From the NCBI GenBank assembly GCA_963783355.1, contig CAWANF010000007.1, forward strand, positions 372,001 to 436,000: DNA of 64,000 nucleotides. Reading direction: 5' to 3'. This document shows, piece by piece, positions 55,808 through 64,000 of this stretch. The notes beneath the pieces were generated by a model that saw nothing but the letters and a program-made list of their open reading frames with translations, had not been told where the DNA came from and did no database searches. Numbering within the stretch: the stretch's first letter is position 1; each line of letters starts with the position of its first letter. The DNA comes from CAWANF01 sp963783355. Its GTDB lineage: Bacteria; Bacteroidota; Rhodothermia; Balneolales; DATFMH01. Position numbers and translations under genes: made by a program.

Positions 55808-56971
55808 ATGTCCTCGATCACACGACGTGAGATGCTGAAAACAATGGCGGTTGCCCTGGCCGGAAAATCGGCATTTGGACCGGCAACAATGGTGTTCGGT
55901 TCTTCAAATATAAAAAAACCGGAGACAACCAAAATTCCGTTATTACATATCACCGATCTGTACCAGCCGCCCCAGGATCCGGATGACCAGGTTGATTTAG
56001 CCACCGTTTTTGCATTGAATGAATTTGATTTGAAAGGTATCGTTCTGGATATCACACACAAATTCCTGGTTTCGGCACCGCAGGGATTCGATATCCCGCG
56101 GGATCCGGGTTTTGTTCCGGTTGCGCAGCTCAATTATCTAACCGGACGATCGATACCGGTTGCAATGGGACCAACTCAGCCGCTTAAAATGCCTGACGAT
56201 AAAGCATTACACCGACCACTACAGGAACAGGCCGGAATCGAATTGATCTTGCAAATTTTAGAGCAAAGTGATGAACCCGTTGTTATCACAATGGGTGGAT
56301 CTGCCCGGGCCATGGCAGTTGCTTTTAACCGGAATCAGGAACTGGTTAAATCAAAAACCCGGGCCATTGTATTAAATGCCGGCTGGACGGCCGGAACAAA
56401 AAGGGAATGGAATGTGATGCTCGATACAGCTGCATATATCCGGCTCTGGCAATCCGGACTGCCTATTCACTGGTTTCCACCCGCAACGCAACACAGTGCC
56501 TTCGACGCGGCAAATGATCGTGGAACCTATTGGAAAGTTTCACACAAAACGTTGTTCAGAAATATTCCTGACGAATTAAGAGGATGGTTTGCTTATGGTT
56601 TTTCCGGCAGCCAGCGTGGGGATATCATTCGGGCTTTATCTGAGGAAGGAAGCGGGTCCGTCTGGGCGATGATTCTTGAAGGACAAAGAAATATGTGGTC
56701 GACTGTTTCCCTGATTATGACCGCCGGGCGCGCTCTCACAAAGACATCACACGGCTGGCGTTTTCTTCCAAAAAATGAAGTGAATGCACTTGAAACCTGG
56801 CCGTTGCGTCTCGATCCTATCAAAGCAACAGCCAATGCAAACGGTATGATCGAATGGAAGATCACTGATAAGAAGACAAACCATTATCTTTTCGGACGAA
56901 AAGGCGGCGTGGAATATGGAATGGCTATGGCGGAAGCCTTAAATGCTCTTTTGCAGAACATGAGAATATAG
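55808..56971 (+). CDS. Tat-exported nucleoside hydrolase-like protein
   Basis: A 387-residue protein from ATG 55808; a TTG at 55742 in frame adds 22 unlikely residues. The N terminus has a twin-arginine signal (TRREMLKTMAVALAG, R6-R7). The mature part carries an Asp-rich motif near its start (DPDDQVDLATVFALNEF) like the calcium-binding motif of nucleoside hydrolases, and EPVVITMGGSARAMAVAF. The C-terminal third is less familiar. Ribonucleoside hydrolysis is the nearest guess; Tat export of a folded enzyme is the firmer point. It precedes a small membrane protein by four bases. Confidence 0.75.
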   Translation: MSSITRREMLKTMAVALAGKSAFGPATMVFGSSNIKKPETTKIPLLHITDLYQPPQDPDDQVDLATVFALNEFDLKGIVLDITHKFLVSAPQGFDIPRDPGFVPVAQLNYLTGRSIPVAMGPTQPLKMPDDKALHRPLQEQAGIELILQILEQSDEPVVITMGGSARAMAVAFNRNQELVKSKTRAIVLNAGWTAGTKREWNVMLDTAAYIRLWQSGLPIHWFPPATQHSAFDAANDRGTYWKVSHKTLFRNIPDELRGWFAYGFSGSQRGDIIRALSEEGSGSVWAMILEGQRNMWSTVSLIMTAGRALTKTSHGWRFLPKNEVNALETWPLRLDPIKATANANGMIEWKITDKKTNHYLFGRKGGVEYGMAMAEALNALLQNMRI

Positions 56972-56975
56972 AATT

Positions 56976-57380
56976 ATGGAATCGTATCAACTAAAAAAAG
57001 GCGAGGCGGTCATTAAAGATGGCATGCTGACTATCCTCGATGATAATCAAACTTTACGGCGTAATAATATTGTTTTGTCGATAATTTTACTTGCCGTTTT
57101 TCTGCTCAACCTGTCATTCAAACCGGATCTTTCTGAAATTATTGTCAGCTTTGTTGCGATACTTTTCGTCCTTTATTTCGTCGGATACCAAAGGGGATGG
57201 ATGTTGTCTAATGAAAACAGTATATCCCTCAGCCAAATAGAAGACATCAAGATCAAGAAATCACGCTCACAAACGGTTGTAATTCTGATACTTAAATCTT
57301 CTTCAAAAATTCGAATCCTGCGCTTCAATCCAAATAAAGTTACCCCATTCATACAAGAACTGGAAAAACATCCGGGATGA
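56976..57380 (+). CDS. Small membrane protein, PH-like, unknown function
   Basis: A 134-residue protein of unknown family. After a polar start (MESYQLKKGEAVIKDGMLTI) there are two hydrophobic helices at ~31-48 (NIVLSIILLAVFLLNLSF) and ~55-72 (IIVSFVAILFVLYFVGY), then a basic beta-rich tail (QIEDIKIKKSRSQTVVILIL) like bacterial PH domains. It begins four bases after the nucleoside hydrolase-like gene, so the two are likely co-transcribed. It ends convergently, one base from the next gene. Confidence 0.65.
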   Translation: MESYQLKKGEAVIKDGMLTILDDNQTLRRNNIVLSIILLAVFLLNLSFKPDLSEIIVSFVAILFVLYFVGYQRGWMLSNENSISLSQIEDIKIKKSRSQTVVILILKSSSKIRILRFNPNKVTPFIQELEKHPG

Positions 57381-57381
57381 G

Positions 57382-58797
57382 TTACTGCTTACTGTTAACT
57401 GTTAACTGGTTCCCGATTTCCAGTGGATAAACCTTATCCATTTGGGCAATCTCACATTCCCATCCGAAAGTATCCCTGATTTTCAAAGCTAACACATGGG
57501 CCGGTTGCTGTTCACCATGGTTTATAAACACTTTCCTGGGTTTGTCTTTCGTCTTCCCCAGCCAGGCCAATAATTCCGCCTGATCGGCATGAGCTGAAAA
57601 GCAGGTTATTTCCCGGACATCCGCTTTTACCTTGTGATAATTACCGAAGAATTTAATTTCATGAACGCCGTCCCGTAATTGCCGTCCACGTGTTCCTACT
57701 GCCTGGTATCCGGTTAAAAGAATCGTATTGGCGTTATTTCCTATCATTTTTTCCAGGTAGTGCAGTACACGTCCGCCGGTAACCATACCGCTACCTGCTA
57801 TCACTATTTTCTGCCTGGAATCTTCAACAAGGCTCCTCGATGCTTCGACGCTGGTAATCATTTTAACATCACTGCAGGTATCTTCGCATTCTCTTTCCGT
57901 GATACTCAGCCAATCGACATAACGTTGCATGACATCGGTAACACTCACCGCCATCGGGCTATCCAGGTAAACTGGTAATCTTCGGGGAATACGGCCATCT
58001 TTGCGCAATTTGCTAAGTAAAAATAAGATTTCCTGGCTACGTTCCACGGCGAAACTCGGAATGATCAGGCTGCCCCCTTTTCGATAGGTCAAATTTACGA
58101 CATCGGCTAAATCATCATAGGGATCGCTTTCAGGATGCAGGCGATCTCCGTAAGTGGATTCAATGATAATATAGTCGGCACGTTCAATAATATCAGGCTT
58201 GGGAAGCAATATCGGATGCTGACGGCCAATATCGCCGGTAAAAACGATACGTTCATCATTCACATCAAACTCAATAAAAACGGAACCCGGGATGTGGCCA
58301 CTGTTTCTGAATCTAAAATGGATATCCTTGTTTAATTCATACCAGGTATCTAAATCATGAGTCAGGAAATGCTTCATCGCTTCTTCGGCATCGGCCACCG
58401 TATATAATGGTTTGGCCGGCTTATGATGTGTATAGCCATACCGGTTAGCATGTTCGGCATCTTCTTCCTGAAGTTTTCCACTATCCTTGAGAATAATTTC
58501 CGTGATATCCCGGGTCGGCGGCGTACAATGAATTCCACCGCTGTAACCATCTCTGACCAATGCCGGAAGATAACCGGAATGATCAAGGTGGGCATGTGTC
58601 AAAAACACGGTTTCTAATTCACTGATATTTATGGGAAGGGGATCCCAGTTCATCAATCGCAGTTTTTTTAAACCCTGAAATAAGCCACAATCAACTAAAA
58701 TCTTATGTTTATGTACCGTTAATAGTATTTTTGAACCGGTTACGGTTCCGGCTCCTCCAAGGAACTCGAGTGAAACATGATTATTCGGAGAACTCAT
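57382..58797 (-). CDS. Metallo-beta-lactamase fold, beta-CASP-type ribonuclease-like protein
   Basis: A 471-residue cytosolic protein of the CPSF73-like bacterial group. The MBL motif is THAHLDHSGYLPALV (~65-79); the beta-CASP region includes IIESTYGDRLHPE, the SFAVERSQEILFLL helix and FSAHADQAELLAWL, ending with the FINHGEQQPA motif. Zinc ligands are expected at these His/Asp positions. Such proteins cleave RNA as endo- or exonucleases. The open reading of ~470 residues is typical. Confidence 0.9.
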   Translation of the reverse strand: MSSPNNHVSLEFLGGAGTVTGSKILLTVHKHKILVDCGLFQGLKKLRLMNWDPLPINISELETVFLTHAHLDHSGYLPALVRDGYSGGIHCTPPTRDITEIILKDSGKLQEEDAEHANRYGYTHHKPAKPLYTVADAEEAMKHFLTHDLDTWYELNKDIHFRFRNSGHIPGSVFIEFDVNDERIVFTGDIGRQHPILLPKPDIIERADYIIIESTYGDRLHPESDPYDDLADVVNLTYRKGGSLIIPSFAVERSQEILFLLSKLRKDGRIPRRLPVYLDSPMAVSVTDVMQRYVDWLSITERECEDTCSDVKMITSVEASRSLVEDSRQKIVIAGSGMVTGGRVLHYLEKMIGNNANTILLTGYQAVGTRGRQLRDGVHEIKFFGNYHKVKADVREITCFSAHADQAELLAWLGKTKDKPRKVFINHGEQQPAHVLALKIRDTFGWECEIAQMDKVYPLEIGNQLTVNSKQ

Positions 58798-59028
58798 ATT
58801 CCCTCCAGATAAATAGGTTGGCGTTTCCGGGGTTTTTTACCCGCTAATTATAGTATAATCATATCCGGCATCAGTATACAGTCGCAGTTGTTCTGTTACC
58901 TTAGATTATAAAAATGAAACGTTTTGTTTCTTATGACAGACTTGATACAGAATGTTCTCTCAAGTATTTTCATTCAGGGAAGTAATTCCCACCGGACTGT
59001 ACATATTTAATAATCAGATTAGTCGTCG

Positions 59029-61185
59029 ATGAAAAAGCTCATTCTGCTCATGGTGATCCTTTCTGGCATTTCTGTCTCCGTTTTTGCCCAGTCGGATTCT
59101 ACTATCATCCATCTTAACAATTATTCTTATTTCTATGGACGCCAATACTTTGTTCTGAGAAGCGGCCGTGCTCAAATGTTTATTCAAACAGACAAAGTCG
59201 ACCTGGGCTCTGCTTTTACGTATTTGCTGTTTGATGCTCAAAATGCCAAACAAAGCGAAAAAAAAACAAGCGCGGTCAATTATGATCCAAAGAATGGTTT
59301 CCAATCCAGTGCCCTGCAGGTTGTAATGGGGGGCTTTCCATTTGTGGCTTTGGGACAAAACACCACCATCCGCTGGATTCGTGAAGACGGAATTCCCAAA
59401 GCGGAAGCCATTTGGTGGGCCGGAGGCATACGCGTAACGGAAAAGATTTTTGCCTTACATGGAAAGAACACTTTTGAGCGGACTGTCACCCTTGAAGGCA
59501 AAAAAATCGTCGGGCCTGAAACGGTTACTTTACGTTTGGGGCTCCCTGATGGAAAATTTGAGAACCAAAACCATTCGCTTATATTCTCGGGTAAAGAGGG
59601 AAAATTAGCCATAACAGCAGATGTGCCCGAAAACAATATCTCAATCAGCAAGAATTACCTGGAAATCAATCATGTGGAAATAAAACCAGGTTCAAAAAAA
59701 ACTTTTCGTACCTATATCGTCACACAAATTCCTTCAGGAAGTGAAAATGAATTTTTATCAGTTATCAACACGCTGAAACATTCAAAAAGTCTTTTAACGG
59801 AAACACAGGAATACTGGACAAAGCTCAATTCGGTTTCGACCAAAGATAAACTGGTAGAAAACCTGTTTAATAATGTCCGGAATACATTACCTGGCTATGT
59901 ATCGGATGTTGGAATTATGGATGCCGGCGTTTTCGAATATGGCGGACAGTGGATTCGGGATGGTTCGAATACGGTCATCGGGTTATTGCAAATCGGAGAA
60001 TTTAAGCTGGCGAGAGCCCTGCTCAATCATATGGTAACCAAAATGATTACCGATAACGGCGCAACCATGGTTTCCAGCCAATACACGCATCCCGATTCAG
60101 AAGAACTCGATCAAATGGGCGAACTCTGGGAAGCATTAAAAAATTATTATTACTGGACTGGTGATCCCTCCATTATTAAAGACAATGCCTCAAAATTATT
60201 GGCTATGACACAACGTCCCCTGCAACCGGAATATTTGGATGCTACCGGGCTGGTCCACGATAAAAGGGAATATTGGGAACGTTCGTTTCAGGATGGATAT
60301 GAGCTAATTTACCAGGCATTTATGATACGTGGACTTCGCGATGCCGCTGAACTGGCCCCACTGTTCGGAGCTGAAAAATACGCAAGGAGATGGAATGAAA
60401 TTTCCGATAAGATGTTACATGCCATGCTCACGAATCCTAAAGTGTCACTCGTTTCTGATGGAAAATTGATTAAACGACGAAATCTGGACGGAACTATTGC
60501 CGATACGGTGAATTATAAGGGATACAAACCCGGTTCTCCGGCACTGACCGAAACTTTAAAGAGTATTGAACCGGACGCATCGATGGCCCTGCCCATATCC
60601 ATGAAAGTCATTAATCCGAAATCGTCTCTTGCAAAAAATACTCTGAATGAACTGGAAACACTATGGAATAGCCGGTGGTCATTTGGCGGATATGACCGTT
60701 ACAATACGAGCTCTCAACCCGATCAACCCGGACCATGGTCGTTTGCGACTGGTTTCCTGCTCAATGCTCAACAAGAAGCGGGTATGTATAAAAGAAGCCG
60801 GAGAACATTAGAATGGCTGCATCACGTTCAGGGTGGACAAACAGGGGCCTATTTTGAAGAGATACCTGTTATCAGGAGCCAGGAATTTGGCGCCGGACTG
60901 GTCCCGTGGGCATCCGCCGAAGTGGCTCTGTTTACGGTCAGACATTGGCTGGGTGTCAGCTTTTCGAATAAGCAGCTGGTTATCAAACCGAATTTATATC
61001 CCGGAACCAAAGGCGTGGAAGCCAATCTGCGCTATCGGGAAAGCAGGATTGATCTGAAAATTGACGGTTCGGGTCCGGTTAAAATGGCGATCGTAAATGG
61101 AAAATCTGTTAAACCGGCGAAAGATGGATCTGTCAGGCTTCCGGTTACGTTCAAAGGCGGAACTATCGAGTTAAAAACCAAGTGA
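59029..61185 (+). CDS. Exported six-hairpin glycosidase-like protein
   Basis: A 718-residue protein with signal peptide MKKLILLMVILSGISVSVFA. Residues ~25-260 are beta-rich (a N-terminal sandwich domain), and ~275-650 have the alpha/alpha-barrel pattern of six-hairpin glycosidases (GYVSDVGIMDAGVFEYGGQW, IRDGSNTVIGLLQIGEF, QMGELWEALKNYYYWTG, GFLLNAQQEAGMYKRS). A small C-terminal beta segment closes it. Acidic residues in W-IRDG and DQMGELWE are candidate catalytic positions. The sugar substrate is unknown; the location should be periplasmic. It resembles GH15/GH78-type proteins only at fold level. Confidence 0.78.
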   Translation: MKKLILLMVILSGISVSVFAQSDSTIIHLNNYSYFYGRQYFVLRSGRAQMFIQTDKVDLGSAFTYLLFDAQNAKQSEKKTSAVNYDPKNGFQSSALQVVMGGFPFVALGQNTTIRWIREDGIPKAEAIWWAGGIRVTEKIFALHGKNTFERTVTLEGKKIVGPETVTLRLGLPDGKFENQNHSLIFSGKEGKLAITADVPENNISISKNYLEINHVEIKPGSKKTFRTYIVTQIPSGSENEFLSVINTLKHSKSLLTETQEYWTKLNSVSTKDKLVENLFNNVRNTLPGYVSDVGIMDAGVFEYGGQWIRDGSNTVIGLLQIGEFKLARALLNHMVTKMITDNGATMVSSQYTHPDSEELDQMGELWEALKNYYYWTGDPSIIKDNASKLLAMTQRPLQPEYLDATGLVHDKREYWERSFQDGYELIYQAFMIRGLRDAAELAPLFGAEKYARRWNEISDKMLHAMLTNPKVSLVSDGKLIKRRNLDGTIADTVNYKGYKPGSPALTETLKSIEPDASMALPISMKVINPKSSLAKNTLNELETLWNSRWSFGGYDRYNTSSQPDQPGPWSFATGFLLNAQQEAGMYKRSRRTLEWLHHVQGGQTGAYFEEIPVIRSQEFGAGLVPWASAEVALFTVRHWLGVSFSNKQLVIKPNLYPGTKGVEANLRYRESRIDLKIDGSGPVKMAIVNGKSVKPAKDGSVRLPVTFKGGTIELKTK

Positions 61186-61628
61186 CAATGATCCGTTAAC
61201 AATTAATAGTTAGCAGAATCGGGCATTCTCTTTAATACACTTTCTAGTGATATTTTATATTTCCTGGTCCGTCGTAATTATTTCCGAGAAAATTGTTAAG
61301 ATCTTTACTCTCCGTTAACTAATAGTTCCACTTATACTATTCGGTTTGATATATGATTGGAAGCCCTCTGTTGAAAAAAATGGCGGAGAAATTGTATTTA
61401 CAATGGGTCCCAGGCCTAATAAAAAATGGAGACGGGATGAAAAGATACCAGCACAGGTTTATCCCAAAGCAGTATAAAAGTTCGGTGCATAGGGCCAACA
61501 GCCTGGTGTGTCTTTACGAAGAATTCACTTCGTGTTGTCATTCCGCACTCCGATGCGGGATCTCCAAACAAATGAAATCCCCGGATCTGCGGCAGAAATG
61601 ATAGTAATTCAAGGTCAGGAAATTTCGT
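61186..61628. other. Intergenic region with hairpin repeat
   Basis: 443 bases between convergent glycosidase-like and fliR genes. It contains copy 2 of the 29-base hairpin repeat (61537). An open frame of 82 codons runs through the repeat and looks accidental. No strong terminator with a T-run is visible for fliR. Confidence 0.5.
61537..61565. repeat. 29-base hairpin repeat, copy 2
   Basis: GTCATTCCGCACTCCGATGC plus GGGATCTCC, 26 of 29 bases identical to the copy at 21331, same orientation. The hairpin is kept: ATTCCGCA/TGCGGGAT with one G-T pair. It lies 64 bases beyond the fliR stop. Confidence 0.7.
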
Positions 61629-62408
61629 TTAACTGCCAATCGTATTCAGAATCCGGGATAAGTAGTACCACAGGCTGTCAAAAATATGTTGAAACGTTGC
61701 CGGCATATACGGTGTGATCAGCAAAAAGATCACAAAACCTACGCCCACCTTGACCGGTAATTCAAGATAAAAAATATTAGCCTGCGGCATAATCCTTCCG
61801 AAAATGGCAAAGGATAAATCCATGAAAAACAATACAACAAGGAAGGGCGAGGCGAGTTGTACTCCGATTTTAAATAGATGGATGGTCATTTCCAGAAAAT
61901 CAATCGCTGTATGACTGGGAAATGCGTGTCCGATGGGTACTATCGAAAAGCTTGCAGCCAGAGCTTTGATGTAGATAGTATCTCCATGAAAGCTAATAAA
62001 AAGGAAAATTCCAATCAGGACCATAAATTGTGTAATTACACCGTTTTGCCCCCGCGTCACCGGGTCTACGGTGCTGCCAAAACTTATACCCAGATCAAAA
62101 CTAATAAGCTCTCCGCCTAACTGAACACCACCAAAAATGATCTGCCCGACAAACCCCATTGATAAGCCAACAAGGACTTCTTTTATAATGGCTATCAGAA
62201 CCTCAATAAAGGTGGCGTCAGTTGCTAAGGCGGTCCCTTGGAGGGGGATAATCGGATATAAAGCAACCGTTAATACGATAGCAAAAAACAGCTTAATACG
62301 TGCGGGAAAAACAGACAATCCAAAATAAGGAGCCGACATCACGAGCGTACTCACCCTGACAAAAATCAGAAAACCCGCCAGGATAAAGGGTACCGAAAAG
62401 ACATTCAT
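61629..62408 (-). CDS. fliR: Flagellar export apparatus protein FliR
   Basis: FliR is an inner-membrane component of the FliPQR export gate. The 259 residues are very hydrophobic with about six helices: MNVFSVPFILAGFLIFVRVS, APYFGLSVFPARIKLFFAIV, GLSMGFVGQIIFGGVQLGGE and FDLGISFGSTVDPVTRGQNG, which fit the family. It is last of fliO-P-Q-R, 31 bases after fliQ. flhB, often next, is not here but at 7023. Confidence 0.92.
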   Translation of the reverse strand: MNVFSVPFILAGFLIFVRVSTLVMSAPYFGLSVFPARIKLFFAIVLTVALYPIIPLQGTALATDATFIEVLIAIIKEVLVGLSMGFVGQIIFGGVQLGGELISFDLGISFGSTVDPVTRGQNGVITQFMVLIGIFLFISFHGDTIYIKALAASFSIVPIGHAFPSHTAIDFLEMTIHLFKIGVQLASPFLVVLFFMDLSFAIFGRIMPQANIFYLELPVKVGVGFVIFLLITPYMPATFQHIFDSLWYYLSRILNTIGS

Positions 62409-62439
62409 GCCCGCTTGATTTAACTGTTATCCCGTAGAC

Positions 62440-62709
62440 TCATTGTGCTATCGTAGGTATAAATGCAAATATCCTCTGCATAAATATCACGATGTACTGC
62501 AACATATAATTGATGAAGAAGAACAAAATGATCGCGACAACAGCCATCTTTGGAACATAGCTGAGTGTCATTTCCTGAATAGTTGTAGCCGCCTGGAAGA
62601 TGGATATAACCAAACCAATGACCAGGGCTCCAATAAGAATAGGAGATGATAATACAACGATCGCTTTCAGCGCTTCCTGTATCCAATAAATTCCAACTTC
62701 TGCATTCAT
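62440..62709 (-). CDS. fliQ: Flagellar export apparatus protein FliQ
   Basis: An 89-residue two-helix membrane subunit of the export gate. The family pattern is plain: YWIQEALKAIVVLSSPILIG, ALVIGLVISIFQAATTIQEM and TLSYVPKMAVVAIILFFF. It starts 16 bases after the fliP stop and is followed by fliR. Confidence 0.95.
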   Translation of the reverse strand: MNAEVGIYWIQEALKAIVVLSSPILIGALVIGLVISIFQAATTIQEMTLSYVPKMAVVAIILFFFINYMLQYIVIFMQRIFAFIPTIAQ

Positions 62710-62725
62710 TTCTTTAGCTTTTATA

Positions 62726-63523
62726 TTAATGAAAACTTCGTATCAGGGACTCGACCAGCAGGTACCAGCCATCGGTTAGCACAAACACCAGTATTTTAAA
62801 AGGCAGAGACACCATCACCGGTGGCAAAAACATTATCCCCATCGACAAAAGAACGGAGGTCACAACCAGGTCGATAACCATAAACGGCAGGTAAATTAAA
62901 AACCCGATTTTAAATGCTATCCGGAGCTCACTGATTATGAAAGAGGGCACAACCACATAAAGTGGTAGTTCTTTGATATTATTGACGGTATTCACCTTTG
63001 CCAGGTTCATGAATAACAGCAGGTCTTTTTCCCGGGTCTGTTTGACCATAAATTTTTTCAGGGGGACCGATGCGTTGTCTAAAGCCTGTTCCTGTGTGAT
63101 CTTGTTGTTTATATAGGGTTGAATAGCTTGTTTATTGATCTCCTTATAGGTTGGTGCCATAATAAAAATGGTCAGGAATAAGGCCAGTCCTAGAAGAACC
63201 TGGTTGGGGGGCGATTGCTGTGTTCCCAAACCCATCCTCAGGAAGAAAAAAACGACCACAATACGGGTAAAGCTGGTCATCATAGTGATAAATGCCGGAC
63301 CAAATGTCAAAATTGTCAGCAATATCAGCGTTTGAATAGCAACCGAAAAATCTTCCCCGTTTTTAGGAGACTTCACACTTAGATTAATCTGCGGAATAGA
63401 GCCCGACAGTGACCGGGTTGTCCCGGATTGAGCATAACCGGCCCCGGTAAAAATCAACAGTAAAAATGCTATAATCAGAATTTTCCTGATCCATAGCCTT
63501 TTCTTAAGCAGTTCAACTGGCAT
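62726..63523 (-). CDS. fliP: Flagellar export apparatus protein FliP
   Basis: FliP forms the core of the export gate. From ATG 63523 it is 265 residues with a cleavable signal (KKRLWIRKILIIAFLLLIFT ending GYAQ) and then family sequence QTLILLTILTFGPAFITMMT, SFTRIVVVFFFLRMGLGTQQ and SPPNQVLLGLALFLTIFIM, finishing VLLSMGIMFLPPVMVSLPFK. The frame is open up to 63598, inside fliO, but the extra residues lack family sequence; the 63523 start overlaps fliO by only 11 bases. Confidence 0.92.
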   Translation of the reverse strand: MPVELLKKRLWIRKILIIAFLLLIFTGAGYAQSGTTRSLSGSIPQINLSVKSPKNGEDFSVAIQTLILLTILTFGPAFITMMTSFTRIVVVFFFLRMGLGTQQSPPNQVLLGLALFLTIFIMAPTYKEINKQAIQPYINNKITQEQALDNASVPLKKFMVKQTREKDLLLFMNLAKVNTVNNIKELPLYVVVPSFIISELRIAFKIGFLIYLPFMVIDLVVTSVLLSMGIMFLPPVMVSLPFKILVFVLTDGWYLLVESLIRSFH

Positions 63524-64000
63524 AATCTTGCTGCTTCTCTGTGAATATTTTAAGAAATCGATTCGATTCATCTTTATTAGCCAGGAGACTTTTCCCATTC
63601 CATTCCTCTTTGGAATATCGGTGCATTAGTGAGATATCCTTGCCTGAAGTACTGAGTACCCAATACTCTTCATTTATGAAAATAACCGTTATTTGCTGCC
63701 CAACACCCAATTGCTGCTTCCCAACAATGGTAAATAAACCATCTTCTTTCACCGGGTTTTTCTTTTGCCAATACCATAACCCGGCCATCACAACTGCAAG
63801 TATTACTACAATTGGAAGGGATCGTGAAAAAAAGCTGCTGCTCTCTTTTTGTGGAATAGTTGCGGCTGCCGGACTAAGTGATATATGCAAACTATCTACT
63901 TTAACAAGTCCGTGCGGTGTACCGGCTGCCGGTCCTCCGTCATTATTATTTTGAGCCAGGACAAAAACCCATAGAACCAAAAATGTTGCCGCTAACGACA
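63513..64000 (-). CDS. fliO: Flagellar biosynthesis protein FliO (5' end missing)
   Basis: FliO assists FliP assembly. The visible part of about 162 residues continues off the right edge: the frame is open through 64000 (SLAATFLVLWVFVLAQ, probably the end of a signal peptide). A short linker leads to one membrane helix (SLPIVVILAVVMAGLWYW) and the cytosolic FliO fold (FTIVGKQQLGVGQQITVIFI, then NEEYWVLSTSGKDISLMHR). A TTG-initiated version at 63980 is unlikely to be the true start. It overlaps fliP by 11 bases. Confidence 0.82.
   Translation of the reverse strand, partial: SLAATFLVLWVFVLAQNNNDGGPAAGTPHGLVKVDSLHISLSPAAATIPQKESSSFFSRSLPIVVILAVVMAGLWYWQKKNPVKEDGLFTIVGKQQLGVGQQITVIFINEEYWVLSTSGKDISLMHRYSKEEWNGKSLLANKDESNRFLKIFTEKQQDYAS

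Noticed and set aside
61353..61601. 82-codon open frame downstream of the glycosidase-like gene
   Set aside because: It runs through the 29-base hairpin repeat, which is not coding at its other copy.
1..64000. CRISPR arrays, tRNA, rRNA, transposases or prophage genes
   Set aside because: None were found on reading; repeats seen are short, dispersed and not regularly spaced.

Overview
The window reads as chromosomal DNA of a flagellated, double-membraned (Gram-negative type) bacterium. Genes for both the L ring (FlgH) and P ring (FlgI) of the flagellum are present, together with lipoprotein, Tat and periplasmic signal sequences. Base composition is moderately AT-rich. Some genes have strong Shine-Dalgarno sequences (near 25441, 28870, 31149, 54313) and others have none. 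Two tricorn-like S41 peptidases, a UPF0182 membrane protein, an RRM RNA-binding protein and an ECF sigma factor with a HEAT-repeat membrane partner would fit an FCB-group lineage such as Calditrichota, Ignavibacteriota or relatives. That placement is inference; the window holds no rRNA or other decisive marker.

Layout. 1-6680 (minus): rod, ring and hook-junction operon flgF-flgG-flgA-flgH-flgI-flgJ-flgN-like-flgK-flgL, with flgL running off the left edge. 7023-13268 (plus): divergent operon flhB-flhA-flhF-flhG-small membrane protein-fliA, giving export gate, placement/number control and the flagellar sigma factor. 13276-20737 (minus): a three-gene RND efflux operon of lipoprotein adaptor plus two tandem RND pumps. 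21429-24065 (minus): arsenic operon arsR-arsM-arsC-acr3 with a palindromic operator before arsR. 24242-31658: a VAT1-like oxidoreductase, a tricorn-like peptidase, then an NAD(P)-binding protein, a GMC oxidoreductase and a gamma-glutamylcyclotransferase-like protein. 31865-42455: a two-domain universal stress protein coupled to a Lon-like protease, an MscL channel with a C-terminal zinc ribbon, a UPF0182 protein, a CoA-binding protein, an AcuI/YhdH oxidoreductase, a GNAT acetyltransferase and a small CxxC protein. 42783-45612: ECF sigma factor, HEAT-repeat membrane protein and two secreted DUF4097-like proteins. 45706-49038: a second tricorn-like peptidase. 49452-51614: a multi-PAS histidine kinase gene broken by four apparent frameshifts. 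51696-61185: a sugar dehydrogenase-like lipoprotein, Ada, a methyltransferase, an RRM protein, a Tat-exported nucleoside hydrolase-like protein, a small membrane protein, a beta-CASP nuclease and a six-hairpin glycosidase-like protein. 61629-64000 (minus): fliO-fliP-fliQ-fliR, with fliO running off the right edge.

Flagellar genes therefore occupy both ends, separated by about 48 kb of unrelated stress, efflux, proteolysis and metabolic genes. Intergenic regions contain several strong hairpins (likely terminators), a 29-base direct repeat with an internal hairpin (21331 and 61537), and degenerate copies of a second repeat. I see no tRNA, rRNA, CRISPR array, transposase or prophage. The less ordinary points are the broken kinase, the sigma/HEAT/DUF4097 module, a FlhF with altered GTPase motifs, the Lon-like protease lacking a recognisable Walker A motif, the zinc-ribbon MscL and a long hairpin before the RRM gene.
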